This document shows positions 18,397-26,862 of a DNA stretch of 64,000 bases, one piece after another. The first letter of the stretch is position 1. Each line of letters begins with the position of its first letter. The notes under the pieces are model-generated. The model was not told the origin of the DNA and ran no database searches. It worked only from the letters and a program-made list of their open reading frames with translations. The DNA is from Sphingobium sp. YR768. GTDB taxonomy: Bacteria; Pseudomonadota; Alphaproteobacteria; Sphingomonadales; Sphingomonadaceae. A program made the position numbers and the translations under genes. The stretch spans positions 1 to 64,000 of the forward strand of contig NZ_FOGE01000007.1 in the NCBI RefSeq assembly GCF_900111125.1, written 5' to 3'.

Positions 18397-19377
18397 ATGA
18401 CGAAGGAAGCTGCGCGTCGCGCGCGCGGTGGCGATCCGCCGCGTCCTCGCGACATCTACGCCGAAACGACCGCTAAGATCATCGCCGGGCTTGAGCAAGG
18501 TTTTGCGCCTTGGGTGCAACCATGGGATTCAAGCGTTTGCGCGGGACCGGGCCTTCCGGTCAATGCGCTGACCCGCCGTCGCTACTCCGGCATGAACATT
18601 CTCTTCTTATGGGGCGCGGCGATCGCGGGCGGCTTTGCGTCCCAAAGCTGGCTCACGTTCAAGCAGGCGATCGAGGCGGGCGGTCATGTCCGCAAGGGCG
18701 AAAAGGGCACGACCGTTGTCTTTGCCGACCGTTTCATTCCCGAAGCGGAGAAGGCGCGCGCCGCGCAAACCGGTGAGGACGCCCGCGCGATTCCCTTCCT
18801 CAAAACCTATACTTTGTTCAATCTCGCGCAGTGCGAGGGCTTGCGCTCCGGCCTGACCGAGGGGCCGGTGCCGATGCCAACACGCGAGATCATCCCCCAT
18901 GCCGAGGCGCTGATCGTGGCGACGGGCGCGGATTTTCGTATCAGCGGCGACAAGGCCTATTATGCGCCGGGACCGGACTATATTCAGGTGCCGCCGCAGC
19001 CTGCCTTCCGTGAACAGGTCAACTATTACCGGACCTGCTTCCACGAACTCGGGCATTGGAGCGGAGCAAAGAAGAGGCTGGACCGTGATTTGTCGGGCGG
19101 CTTTGGCAGCAACGCCTACGCCCGCGAAGAACTCGTTGCCGAAATGTCCAGCGCCTTCATCTGCGCGGCGCTCGGCATCGTCCCGACTGTTCGTCACGAG
19201 GATTATATAGCAGCGTGGATCGCGCTTTTAAAGGAGGATCATCGCGCGATCTTCCGGGCCGCAAGCCATGCCAGCAAGGCCGCTGACTATATCCTCGCCT
19301 TCGATCCCCGCGAGGCGAATAGCGATGCACTGGATGGGACGCTGACCGCCGAGACGCGGCGAGGGGTGGCGGCATGA
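18397..19377 (+). CDS. ArdC-like antirestriction protein
   Basis: Residues ~15-140 form the ssDNA-binding DUF1738 domain (YAETTAKIIAGLEQGFAPWVQPW, YSGMNILFLW, GEKGTTVVFADRF). Residues ~195-300 form a zincin-like metallopeptidase domain with the motif CFHELGHWSG and a downstream YAREELVAEM glutamate. ArdC protects incoming plasmid DNA from restriction in the recipient. AAGGAG upstream gives the start. Its stop overlaps the start of the next, degraded frame. Confidence 0.88.
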   Translation: MTKEAARRARGGDPPRPRDIYAETTAKIIAGLEQGFAPWVQPWDSSVCAGPGLPVNALTRRRYSGMNILFLWGAAIAGGFASQSWLTFKQAIEAGGHVRKGEKGTTVVFADRFIPEAEKARAAQTGEDARAIPFLKTYTLFNLAQCEGLRSGLTEGPVPMPTREIIPHAEALIVATGADFRISGDKAYYAPGPDYIQVPPQPAFREQVNYYRTCFHELGHWSGAKKRLDRDLSGGFGSNAYAREELVAEMSSAFICAALGIVPTVRHEDYIAAWIALLKEDHRAIFRAASHASKAADYILAFDPREANSDALDGTLTAETRRGVAA

Positions 19378-19580
19378 TGCTTCTCACCCCCGAAATCCGC
19401 ATAGGCTTGGTCGCGACCGCCGCGCGGGCGCGGGCATCTCGTAACCCCGGCCTACCGAAATTCCGCCCACATCGGACGGATGAGCGCGCTGCTCTATTCG
19501 GCGCATGTATCCGACCCGCTCACCCTCCTACGCCAGATGATAAGCGGGCCGGTTCACCCTCAAGGAGTGAAATGTCATGA
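19374..19580 (+). pseudogene. DUF2958 remnant
   Basis: The start overlaps the ArdC stop (ATGA), as in related elements where a DUF2958 gene follows. The first residues MLLTPEIRIGL match the start of DUF2958 proteins, but the following 50 residues do not, and the usual length of about 110 residues is not reached. I infer an internally deleted copy. Its end overlaps the ParB-like start. Confidence 0.35.
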
Positions 19581-21430
19581 AACTCGCACATTATGATTCG
19601 CACAAGCTCAGCCTGTCTAAAACCAACATGCGGCACAGCCGCAAGCGGCCCGATGTCTCCGACATCCTGCCCTCCATCAAGGCGCGTGGCGTCCTCGTCC
19701 CGCTCATCGTGCGCCCCATTCTTGGCGGGGCCGAGGACGTGGCGGAGATCGTCGCAGGCTATCGCCGCTGGACCGCCGATGCCCTCGCCCGGAGCGAGGG
19801 AATCGACCACGGCCCGCTGCCTTGCGCCATTCTTGAACCGGGTGATGACGCCGCCGCGATCGAGGCGTCATTGCTCGAAAATATCGCGCGGCTGGACCCC
19901 GATGAGGTTGCGCAATGGGGCACGTTCGTGCGTCTCACCAAGGAGGGACGCACCATCGAACAGATCGGGCAGACCTTCGGTCTTACCGATCTTTATGTCC
20001 GCCGCATCCTCGCCTTGGGCAATCTCCATCCCCGCATCCGCGAAGTGTATCGCGCAGGCGAAATCGATGCGCGAGCGGCCCGCCATCTGACGCTTGCCAG
20101 CAAGACGCAGCAAAAGGACTGGCTTGCGCTACTCGATGATGCGGACAGCTACGCGCCCACGGGAAGTCATTTGCGGGCATGGCTGCTGGGCGGCGCGGCG
20201 ATTTCCACCAGGGCCGCGCTGTTCCCGCTCGACGACTATAAGGGGCGGATCGTCACCGACCTGTTCGGTGAGAATGGCTATTTCGCCGACGCGGACGCGT
20301 TCTGGGCGATGCAAAATGAGGCCATCGCCGCGAAGATCGACGCCTACCGGGCAGAGGGTTGGTGTGACGTGGAACTGCTCGAACCCGGCGATCATTTCCA
20401 TAGCTATGAATATGAAAAGACCCCCAAGACCAAGGGTGGCAAGATATTCGTGAGCCTTCGGCATAATGGCGAGGTCGAGTTTCACGAAGGCTGGCTGTCA
20501 GGCAAGGAAGCGCGCAAGGCGCGTGCGCAGACGGCCCAAGCTGCCGGGACCGAAGGCGATAGCGAGGCCGCTAGGACCGGTCGTCCCGAGACGACGAGCG
20601 TCCTGCAACGCTATGTCGATCTGCATCGCCATGCTGCCGTGCGTGCCGTCCTCCTTGACTTTCCCGGTGTCGCGCTACGCCTGATGGTGGCCCATGCCAT
20701 CGCCGGATCGACGCTCTAGACGGTGCGGACCGCAGACCAGCGCAGCGGCAGGACCGAGACTGACGAAAGCCTCGAAACCAGCAGCGCCGAAACCCTCTTC
20801 GACGCCCGCCGACGCGAGGCGCTTTGCCTGCTCGACTTCTCGCCGGAGGCGCTGACCGTCGCAGGCGGCAATGACAGGGAGGAGGGTATCGCCACTATCT
20901 TCGCCCGGCTGGCGAAGCTGGACGAGGACGCCGTCTTCTCCATTCTCGCTGTCGTCATGGGTGAGACGCTGGCCATCGACAGCGTGTTGGTCGATCTGCT
21001 CGGCCTCTGGCTCAAGGTCGATATGGCGGCGCTCTGGCAGGCGGATGACGCCTTTTTCGAGCCGCTGCGCGACCGCAAGATCGTGAATGCCATGCTGCGT
21101 GAAGTTGCGGGCAAGAAGGTCGCTGACGCCAATCTCACCGAGAAGGTGAAGACGCAAAAGGCGATCATCCGCGATCATCTTGGCGGCACCAACGACCGGA
21201 CAAAAGTGGAGGGCTGGGTGCCCAAATGGCTCGCCTTTCCGCCCGCCACCTATGCCGGACGGCCCTTGCCGACACTCGATCGGCACAAGTCGGTCGCGGC
21301 GCTGGGGAAGCGGCTGCCCGCCTGTCCGCGTCCGGCACAGCCACTCGCAGCCAATGCCCGGCAGCCTGAAAGCCAAGCGGCTCCCGCCCCGGATATCGCA
21401 GAACCGGGCTACGCCATAGCGGCGGAATGA
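19577..21430 (+). pseudogene. ParB/RepB-like partition protein split by in-frame TAG
   Basis: Codons 1-380 carry the ParB N-terminal domain (LSLSKTNMRHSRKRPDVSDI, VPLIVRPI, EIVAGYRRWTADAL, CAILEPGDDAAAIEASLLENIAR) and a helix-turn-helix (IEQIGQTFGLTDLYVRRILAL). TAG at 20717-20719 falls after AIAGSTL. The same frame then continues for 236 codons with the rest of the protein (RREALCLLDFSPEALTVAG, VEGWVPKWLAFPPATY), where homologues read straight through, apparently with Trp at this point. A GTG at 20723 could restart translation. Unless TAG is read through, two fragments are made. Confidence 0.8.
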
Positions 21431-21482
21431 CCTCCCGGGACCGGCAGCGCAGCCGCCGGTCCCATCCTCATCTGGAAGCATC

Positions 21483-21620
21483 ATGACGCGACGCAAACCC
21501 CTCAAAGGCCATTGCTTCGATCCCATTACTTATGGTGCATCAGCCCGCTGCCAATGCGGCTGGCATTGCGCGATCTGGTTCGGTCGGGGCGCGCGGCACC
21601 GCCTATGCAAAATGGCATGA
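21483..21620 (+). CDS. Small cysteine-rich protein (45 residues)
   Basis: A short frame after the ParB-like gene with GGAAG ahead of its ATG. It contains five cysteines, four of them in GHCF...RCQCGWHC, which could bind a metal, and a basic C-terminus (FGRGARHRLCKMA). The position inside the transfer operon, just before a strong terminator, supports it being real. The function is unknown. Confidence 0.5.
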   Translation: MTRRKPLKGHCFDPITYGASARCQCGWHCAIWFGRGARHRLCKMA

Positions 21621-21683
21621 TTCTCTCGACGGATGCAGCAGGACCATGACCGGCATCCCGGAATGACCGTCAATCTATGAAAA

Positions 21684-21729
21684 AAATATGCCGCCCGCGT
21701 CCCTTTTCAGGAACGCGGGCGGCATATTT
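21684..21729. terminator. Bidirectional terminator
   Basis: A perfect 17-bp inverted repeat (AAATATGCCGCCCGCGT ... ACGCGGGCGGCATATTT) with a 12-base loop, bordered by an A run on the left and Ts on the right. It should stop transcription in both directions and marks the end of the DUF736-ParB transcript. Confidence 0.85.
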
Positions 21730-21940
21730 CGTCATCGATCGGGATGACGCTCGATACACGGCATCACGCGTTACGTGGTTCCTGGCTAGGTGAAAGCTAT
21801 GTACCGGCAAGCATGAAATTCATGCCCGTTTCGGCCGGGCTGGCCCTTCCGTCCGTTCCGGGCGGCGTCCTTTCCCTTCATGGTTCTACCAGTTCCCGGG
21901 ACGCTTTGTTCGCTCCCGGACTCGCAAAGGAGCCACCACC

Positions 21941-22171
21941 ATGGATGGCGACGACAGCCTGCGCGCCCAACAGGCGCGCCGGGCGAGCCCGTTCCTCGAC
22001 ACCAAACAGGCAGCCCATTATCTCGGTTTTCGGCCCAAGACGCTAGCCAATATGCGCTGGCGCGGCATCGGCCCGGCCTTCCGCAAACATGGCCGGTTCG
22101 TGCGCTATCATATCGCCGACTTGGACCATTGGTCTTCGCGCCGTCGCGTCGGGGGGCCGGGCGATGCGTAA
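21941..22171 (+). CDS. AlpA/excisionase-like helix-turn-helix protein
   Basis: 76 residues with a MerR/AlpA-type helix-turn-helix (FLDTKQAAHYLGFRPKTLANMRWRGIGPAF) and a basic wing (KHGRFVRYHIADLDHW). Such small proteins act as transcription activators or excision factors on mobile elements. AAAGGAG lies just upstream. Its stop (TAA) overlaps the traF start, so it is the first gene of the traF-relaxase operon and probably regulates it. Confidence 0.82.
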   Translation: MDGDDSLRAQQARRASPFLDTKQAAHYLGFRPKTLANMRWRGIGPAFRKHGRFVRYHIADLDHWSSRRRVGGPGDA

Positions 22172-22763
22172 CGGCTCGACAAGACGCGCCGCAAAGGGCA
22201 AGCCCGTCCCGCTGCTGGAATGGCAGCCGCCGCTGGCCCGCCAGACCCATATCCGTCGCCGACCAATTCTGATCGTGGGCGGCATCGGCCTCGCCTTGCT
22301 CGGCCTCACCGCCACGCTTGATTTTGCGATCCGGCCCGCGCCGCGCTTGATCTGGAATGCCTCGGCCAGTGCGCCCATTGGCCTTTGGCGGGTCCATCCC
22401 GGCGCGCGCGTCCGCACCGGCGACATGGTGCTGGCATGGATGCCCGATGGCGTTCGTGGGCTCGCCGCGCAGCGCCGCTATCTGCCCGTCAATGTGCCGC
22501 TGTTGAAGCGCGTTGCGGCACGGGACGGCGACGAGATTTGCGCACTGGGGCGCAACCTCTACGTCAACGGCCAGCCGCTTGCCGTCCGCCGCGCGGTGGA
22601 TCGCCATGGCCGCCCATTGCCTTGGTGGAGCGGCTGCATCGCCTTGCGCGACAATCATCTGCTGTTGCTGATGGACGCCGCCGATTCCTTCGACGGGCGC
22701 TATTTCGGGCCGATCAGCGAGGATGCGGTGATCGGCAAGGCGGTGCCGCTATGGCTACGCTGA
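22164..22763 (+). CDS. traF: Conjugal transfer signal peptidase TraF
   Basis: A 199-residue S26-family protease with one N-terminal membrane segment (ILIVGGIGLALLGLTATLDF). The catalytic serine lies in NASASAPIGLWRVHPG and the catalytic lysine in LLKRVAARDGDEICALG. The C-terminal GRYFGPISEDAVIGKAVPLW is typical of TraF. In IncP-type systems TraF matures the TrbC pilin, which is encoded here as well. It overlaps the AlpA-like gene at its start and the transglycosylase gene at its end. Confidence 0.88.
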   Translation: MRNGSTRRAAKGKPVPLLEWQPPLARQTHIRRRPILIVGGIGLALLGLTATLDFAIRPAPRLIWNASASAPIGLWRVHPGARVRTGDMVLAWMPDGVRGLAAQRRYLPVNVPLLKRVAARDGDEICALGRNLYVNGQPLAVRRAVDRHGRPLPWWSGCIALRDNHLLLLMDAADSFDGRYFGPISEDAVIGKAVPLWLR

Positions 22764-23437
22764 CCCCCATCACTGCGCTGATGCTGGTGGTCGCGCTGAT
22801 GCTCGCTGTGCCGGTCGCCGCATCCGCTTCCGCAGCGGAAAGCCCGGTCGAGATCGCCCCGGCCGTCGAACGCTGGCGGCCCTATATTGTCGAAGCGTCG
22901 CGGCGGTTCGGGGTGCCGCAAGCATGGATCGCCACCGTCATGCACACCGAAAGCCGGGGGCAGACGCACCGCACTGGCCGTCTCATCACCAGCCATGCGG
23001 GCGCGATGGGCCTTATGCAGCTTATGCCCGGCACATGGGACGCCATGCGCCGCAAGCATGATCTTGGTTCCCATCCGCACGATCCGCGCGACAATATCTT
23101 GGCGGGCGCGGCCTATCTCCGCGAGATGCACGACCGGTTCGGATATCCCGGCCTGTTCGCCGCCTATAATGCGGGACCGGCCCGCTATGCCGAGCATTTA
23201 CGGACGGGCAGACCGCTTGCCCACGAGACGCGGGACTATCTCGCGCAGCTTGCACGGACCCCGGCAACACCCTCGATGCCGCCCGTCATGCTGTCGGGAA
23301 CACGGCTGTTCTTCGCCTTGGGCAGCGACATGAACCCCGCTTCGCCATCGTCGGGGGAGGCGACTTCCGTGCCGGAAAAGTCCATGTCGGGCGGTCTTTT
23401 CGCGCATCTCGGCGGAGCGCCGGGAGGCGAGCGATGA
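22751..23437 (+). CDS. Lytic transglycosylase of the transfer system
   Basis: 228 residues with a signal peptide (LMLVVALMLAVPVAASASA) and a Slt-type transglycosylase domain: catalytic Glu in VMHTESRGQTHR, then GAMGLMQLMPGTW and AAYNAGPARY. It should open the peptidoglycan for the conjugation machine, as VirB1/TrbN do. The C-terminal 60 residues are low-complexity. The start at 22751 overlaps traF. Confidence 0.88.
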   Translation: MATLTPITALMLVVALMLAVPVAASASAAESPVEIAPAVERWRPYIVEASRRFGVPQAWIATVMHTESRGQTHRTGRLITSHAGAMGLMQLMPGTWDAMRRKHDLGSHPHDPRDNILAGAAYLREMHDRFGYPGLFAAYNAGPARYAEHLRTGRPLAHETRDYLAQLARTPATPSMPPVMLSGTRLFFALGSDMNPASPSSGEATSVPEKSMSGGLFAHLGGAPGGER

Positions 23438-23491
23438 AGGGCTTCGCGCGTGGGGAGAGGAGGAAATCCGCTCAAGCCATCCCAGTATCCA

Positions 23492-23570
23492 GCATGGATC
23501 GGGCCGCCTCATGCCCGACATCGCCGCTGCCGCGACCGCTTCGCGGTCCTTGACCCGGCCCGCTCCATGC
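23492..23570. repeat. Nested inverted repeats, possible transfer-origin structure
   Basis: GCATGGATCGGGCCG (23492-23506) pairs with CGGCCCGCTCCATGC (23556-23570) with one mismatch. Inside it lies a perfect hairpin, GACCGC-TTC-GCGGTC (23534-23548). The place, between the transglycosylase and relaxase genes, suits an origin of transfer or a regulatory structure. A terminator is less likely because no T run follows. Confidence 0.5.
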
Positions 23571-23606
23571 CGGGGCCGCCCTACTGTCTTTCAGGATCAG
23601 GAGGCG

Positions 23607-23735
23607 ATGATGACATACGAACAGCATATCGAAGAACTGCGCGCCGAACTTGCGAGCATCAAGGACGCGACGGAATCGCGGCAGATCAGGGCCGAGTTGA
23701 AAGCCGCTCTGGCGATGCTGGAACGACCCGGCTGA
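23607..23735 (+). CDS. Small coiled-coil protein (42 residues)
   Basis: A short, highly charged helix (YEQHIEELRAELASIKDATE ... ELKAALAMLERPG) with heptad spacing of Leu/Ala. A strong GGAGG ribosome site precedes the ATG. It is located between the transglycosylase and relaxase genes. The function is unknown; a relaxosome accessory role is conceivable. Confidence 0.55.
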   Translation: MMTYEQHIEELRAELASIKDATESRQIRAELKAALAMLERPG

Positions 23736-23858
23736 CGGGTGGCGGTGGCGGCGCGGACAGCGCGTCGCCACCGGCCTTTTTCATGTTCGCTCAGGGCGGC
23801 GGGGGAAAGAGATCGGGGGCATTTTCAGGGGGAGGGGGCGTAAGGCAAGATCAAAGAA

Positions 23859-24001
23859 ATGGCGCCATGCCCTCTGGCCCCGTCGCCATAAGTCCTTGTC
23901 TGCACATCCTTTTCAGGCTTTCGGCCGATGGCGCTATCCTTCGGGTGATGGCGCCACCCATCCCCGAAAGGCGCGGAAATCCGGGATTTTTCATGGCGCT
24001 A
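23859..24001 (+). repeat. Four copies of a 9-base motif before the relaxase gene
   Basis: ATGGCGCYA occurs at 23859, 23928, 23948 and 23993, all in the same direction, in the 315-base gap before the relaxase gene. Iterated sites here could bind a relaxosome protein or a regulator, or belong to the transfer origin. Confidence 0.45.
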
Positions 24002-24050
24002 TCGCGTTGTGGGGACCGACCGGGCGTAACTGGAGCCAGGAGCCGCCGCC

Positions 24051-26030
24051 ATGCGGGATGACGATGATTTTGAACCCCGGCTGGGCAAGCCGCGAAGCAC
24101 GCCGATCCGGCGAGGCAAAAGCTATATGAGCCAGGTCTTGCGTGCCGCCAATCTCGCCGGCGGCATCGCCTTGGCTAGGGGAGGGCGCGGCAGGTTCCAT
24201 GGCAACCGTTCGGGGGTCGGTGTTGGCGTCGGTCGCGTGCTGGCTTCGCGCGACCGCTTCGCTGCCTACCGCCAGCGTCGCGTCGTGGTGAAATCGCGGA
24301 TCATCCGGTTGAACAGGGGGAAGGGCATGGACGCGGCCCGCGCGCATCTGCGCTATATCCAGCGGGACGGCGTGACCCGTGAGGGCGATTCGGGACGGCT
24401 CTATTCCGCCGAACCGGACAAGGCCGACCGCAAGGCATTCCTTGAGCGGCAGACAAGCGACCGGCACCAGTTCCGGTTCATCGTCTCGCCGGAGGACGGC
24501 CAGCATTATGACAATCTCACGTCGCTGACCCGCCGCCTGATGACGCAGATGGAACAGGATTTGGGAACCAGGCTGGATTGGGTGGCGGTCGATCATTTCA
24601 ACACCGGCCACCCGCACACTCATATCATCGTGCGCGGCGTCGATGATCGTGGACGCGATCTGGTCATAGGTGGCGAGTATCTGACGCAGGGCATCCGAGA
24701 GCGTGCGGCCGAACTGGTGGCGCTCGACCTGGGGCCGCGCACGGACGTTGAGATCACGGATCGCCTGACCCACGAAATCGAGCAAGAACGATTGACCAAT
24801 ATCGACCGTCGTTTGCTGCGCGACATCGACACAGAAGGACAAGTGGAAGCCGCTGACCGCGATCCCTTCTATCAGTCCTTGCGAGCAGGGCGATTGCAGA
24901 AGCTGGGTCGGCTTGGACTTGCGGATCAGATCGCGCCGGGGCGCTGGCAACTGGCCGAAGGCATGGACGACACGCTGAAACGCATGGGCGAGCGCGGCGA
25001 CGTCATCCGCACCATGCAACGAACGTTCACGGCCAAGGGGCTTGAACGCGCTCCTGCCGATTATGTAATTTCCGATCCGGGGGTCATGACGCCGATCGTC
25101 GGGCGCGTCGTGGAACGCGGTCTGTCGGACGAGGTGAACGACCGTCATTATCTGATTGTGGACGGCACGGACGGCCGCAGCCATTATGTCGATATAGGCA
25201 AGGGCGAAGCGACCGGCCCGATCCCGACCGGGGCGGTGGTACGGATCGAACCCAAATCGGTCGACGCTCGCGCCGTTGACCGGGCCGTGGCGAAGATCGC
25301 TGCCGCCCATGGCGGGCGCTATAGCATCGACATTCATTTACGCCATGATCCGGGCGCCACGCAGGCCTATGCCGAAACCCATGTCCGGCGACTGGAAGCG
25401 ATACGCCGCGCCATGGCGAGCGTGGAGCGCGAGCCGGACGGGACATGGATCATCGCGCCCGATCATGACGAGAAGGCCGCCGCCTATGAGTCGCAGCGCG
25501 CCAGGGCCGCGCCGGTCATCGTGGATACGTTGTCCGCGCTTCTCTTGGAACAGCAGGCCGGAAGTGATGGCGCGACCTGGCTGGACCGGCAGCTTGTAGC
25601 CCCCGATCCCGAACCGCTGCGCGATGCCGGGTTCGGCAGCGAGACGCGGGCCGCCCTGGCGGTGCGACGGCAATGGTTGATCGCGGAAGGACTGGCGCAG
25701 GAAGAACAGGGCCGAGTCAACTATCGGGCGAATCTGCTAGCTGTCCTGCGGCAGCGCGAATTGAACCGCGTCGCCGGTCAAATTTCCGACGAACTTGGGT
25801 GGGCCTATGCCGAAGCGAAACCGGACGCGCGTATCGAGGGCATTTATCGCCGCCCCGTGGAACTGGCATCCGGGCGTTATGCCCTGATCGAGAAAAGCCG
25901 TGAATTTACGCTTGTGCCGTGGCGGCCGGTGCTGGACTCGAATCTTGAAAAACAGGTGTCGGGCGTCATGCGCGGCGACGGCATCAACTGGACTATCGGA
26001 CGAGTTCGTAGCGGCCCATCCATATCCTGA
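24051..26030 (+). CDS. VirD2-type relaxase with DUF3363
   Basis: A 659-residue mobilisation nuclease. The relaxase domain (about 85-235) has YIQRDG, the region before FRFIVSPEDG, and the metal-binding histidines in VDHFNTGHPHTHIIVRGVDD. DUF3363 fills the rest, ending in the usual WTIGRVRSGPSIS. It nicks and carries the transferred strand. The length and both ends look complete, so it should be functional. In relatives the coupling protein gene lies close by. Here 28.5 kb of cargo separates them. Confidence 0.92.
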   Translation: MRDDDDFEPRLGKPRSTPIRRGKSYMSQVLRAANLAGGIALARGGRGRFHGNRSGVGVGVGRVLASRDRFAAYRQRRVVVKSRIIRLNRGKGMDAARAHLRYIQRDGVTREGDSGRLYSAEPDKADRKAFLERQTSDRHQFRFIVSPEDGQHYDNLTSLTRRLMTQMEQDLGTRLDWVAVDHFNTGHPHTHIIVRGVDDRGRDLVIGGEYLTQGIRERAAELVALDLGPRTDVEITDRLTHEIEQERLTNIDRRLLRDIDTEGQVEAADRDPFYQSLRAGRLQKLGRLGLADQIAPGRWQLAEGMDDTLKRMGERGDVIRTMQRTFTAKGLERAPADYVISDPGVMTPIVGRVVERGLSDEVNDRHYLIVDGTDGRSHYVDIGKGEATGPIPTGAVVRIEPKSVDARAVDRAVAKIAAAHGGRYSIDIHLRHDPGATQAYAETHVRRLEAIRRAMASVEREPDGTWIIAPDHDEKAAAYESQRARAAPVIVDTLSALLLEQQAGSDGATWLDRQLVAPDPEPLRDAGFGSETRAALAVRRQWLIAEGLAQEEQGRVNYRANLLAVLRQRELNRVAGQISDELGWAYAEAKPDARIEGIYRRPVELASGRYALIEKSREFTLVPWRPVLDSNLEKQVSGVMRGDGINWTIGRVRSGPSIS

Positions 26031-26100
26031 AACAGGTGGCGCATGATTTCTCGCCGGTAAGGCGTGAGCCGCTTTTGGGACACCGCGTAATTGATGTAGC

Positions 26101-26154
26101 CACCCTCCTGTATGGTACGAAGTCGCATGAACGCTTCAATGCAGGAGGGTGACC
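26101..26154 (+). promoter_or_regulatory. Hairpin hiding the ribosome site of the IS110 transposase
   Basis: CACCCTCCTG (26101-26110) pairs perfectly with CAGGAGGGTG (26142-26151). The right arm contains the AGGAGGG ribosome site of the transposase starting at 26155. In read-through transcripts the site would be buried. IS110 elements also encode a structured bridge RNA in a non-coding end, and this segment could be part of it. Confidence 0.6.
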
Positions 26155-26704
26155 ATGTCGATCTACGCAGGACTGGATGTGAGTGACAAGACCACGCATG
26201 TGTGCGTGGTTGATGGCGAAGGCGCTGTGTTGCGGCGCGAGGTGCTGGCCAGCGATCCCGACGTCATCGCCAAATGGCTTGGCCGCTATTGCCCAAATCT
26301 GGTGCGAGTGGTGCTTGAGACGGGACCGCTGTCGGCGTTCCTCTATCATGGCATGGTGGCTCGCGACGTGCCGATCGAGTGCATCTGTGCTCGCCATGCC
26401 AAGGGCGTGCTGTCGGCGCGGGTCAACAAGAGCGATGTTCATGATGCTGAGGGGATTGCGCAGATGGCCCGGACGGGCTGGTTCAAGCGCATCCATATGA
26501 AGGCTTCGGCAACGCACTTCGACCGCGCAGCTGTGCGCATTCGCGCGCAGTTGATCATGGCACGCACCGCCATGCTCAACCAATTGCGAGGGCTGTTGAA
26601 ACTGTTCGGTCTCCGGCTCGGTTCGACCAGGGCACCAGGCAAACGCACAGAGCGTCTGGATGCGCTGTATGCTCAGCGACCCGATCTGGAAGCGTTGTTC
26701 GCGC
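26155..26704 (+). pseudogene. IS110-family transposase, N-terminal part
   Basis: MSIYAGLDVSDKTTHVCVVD, LETGPLSAFLYHGM and VNKSDVHDAEGIAQMARTGW are the RuvC-like DEDD domain of IS110 transposases. The frame is cut by the IS256-type element at 26705, within the codons for LFAR. It resumes at 28128 on the other side (PLLASIEAIEAQ). The gene is therefore inactivated by that insertion. Confidence 0.9.
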
Positions 26705-26751
26705 GTTAGCGTCCGCGCTCGTGGTGTAATTTTCGGTGTAGATTGAGGCGA

Positions 26752-26783
26752 TCGCATGGGTGGGGCATGCCCCACCCATGCGA
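26752..26783. repeat. Perfect 32-bp palindrome inside the IS256-type element
   Basis: TCGCATGGGTGGGGCA followed by its exact complement, with no spacer, between the left terminal repeat and the transposase start. It could form a cruciform or an RNA hairpin that blocks outside transcription from entering the transposase gene. Confidence 0.85.
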
Positions 26784-26862
26784 ATTCGATCTCGGTGGCC
26801 ACCGGGCTCATCGGTTAGGTGGAGTTACCACACTTCACACGCCCACCGAGGAGTTGATCCCG

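Noticed and set aside
23434..23550. 38-codon frame overlapping the transglycosylase stop
   Set aside because: Although it begins with an ATGA overlap, it runs through the inverted repeat and has no protein-like pattern.
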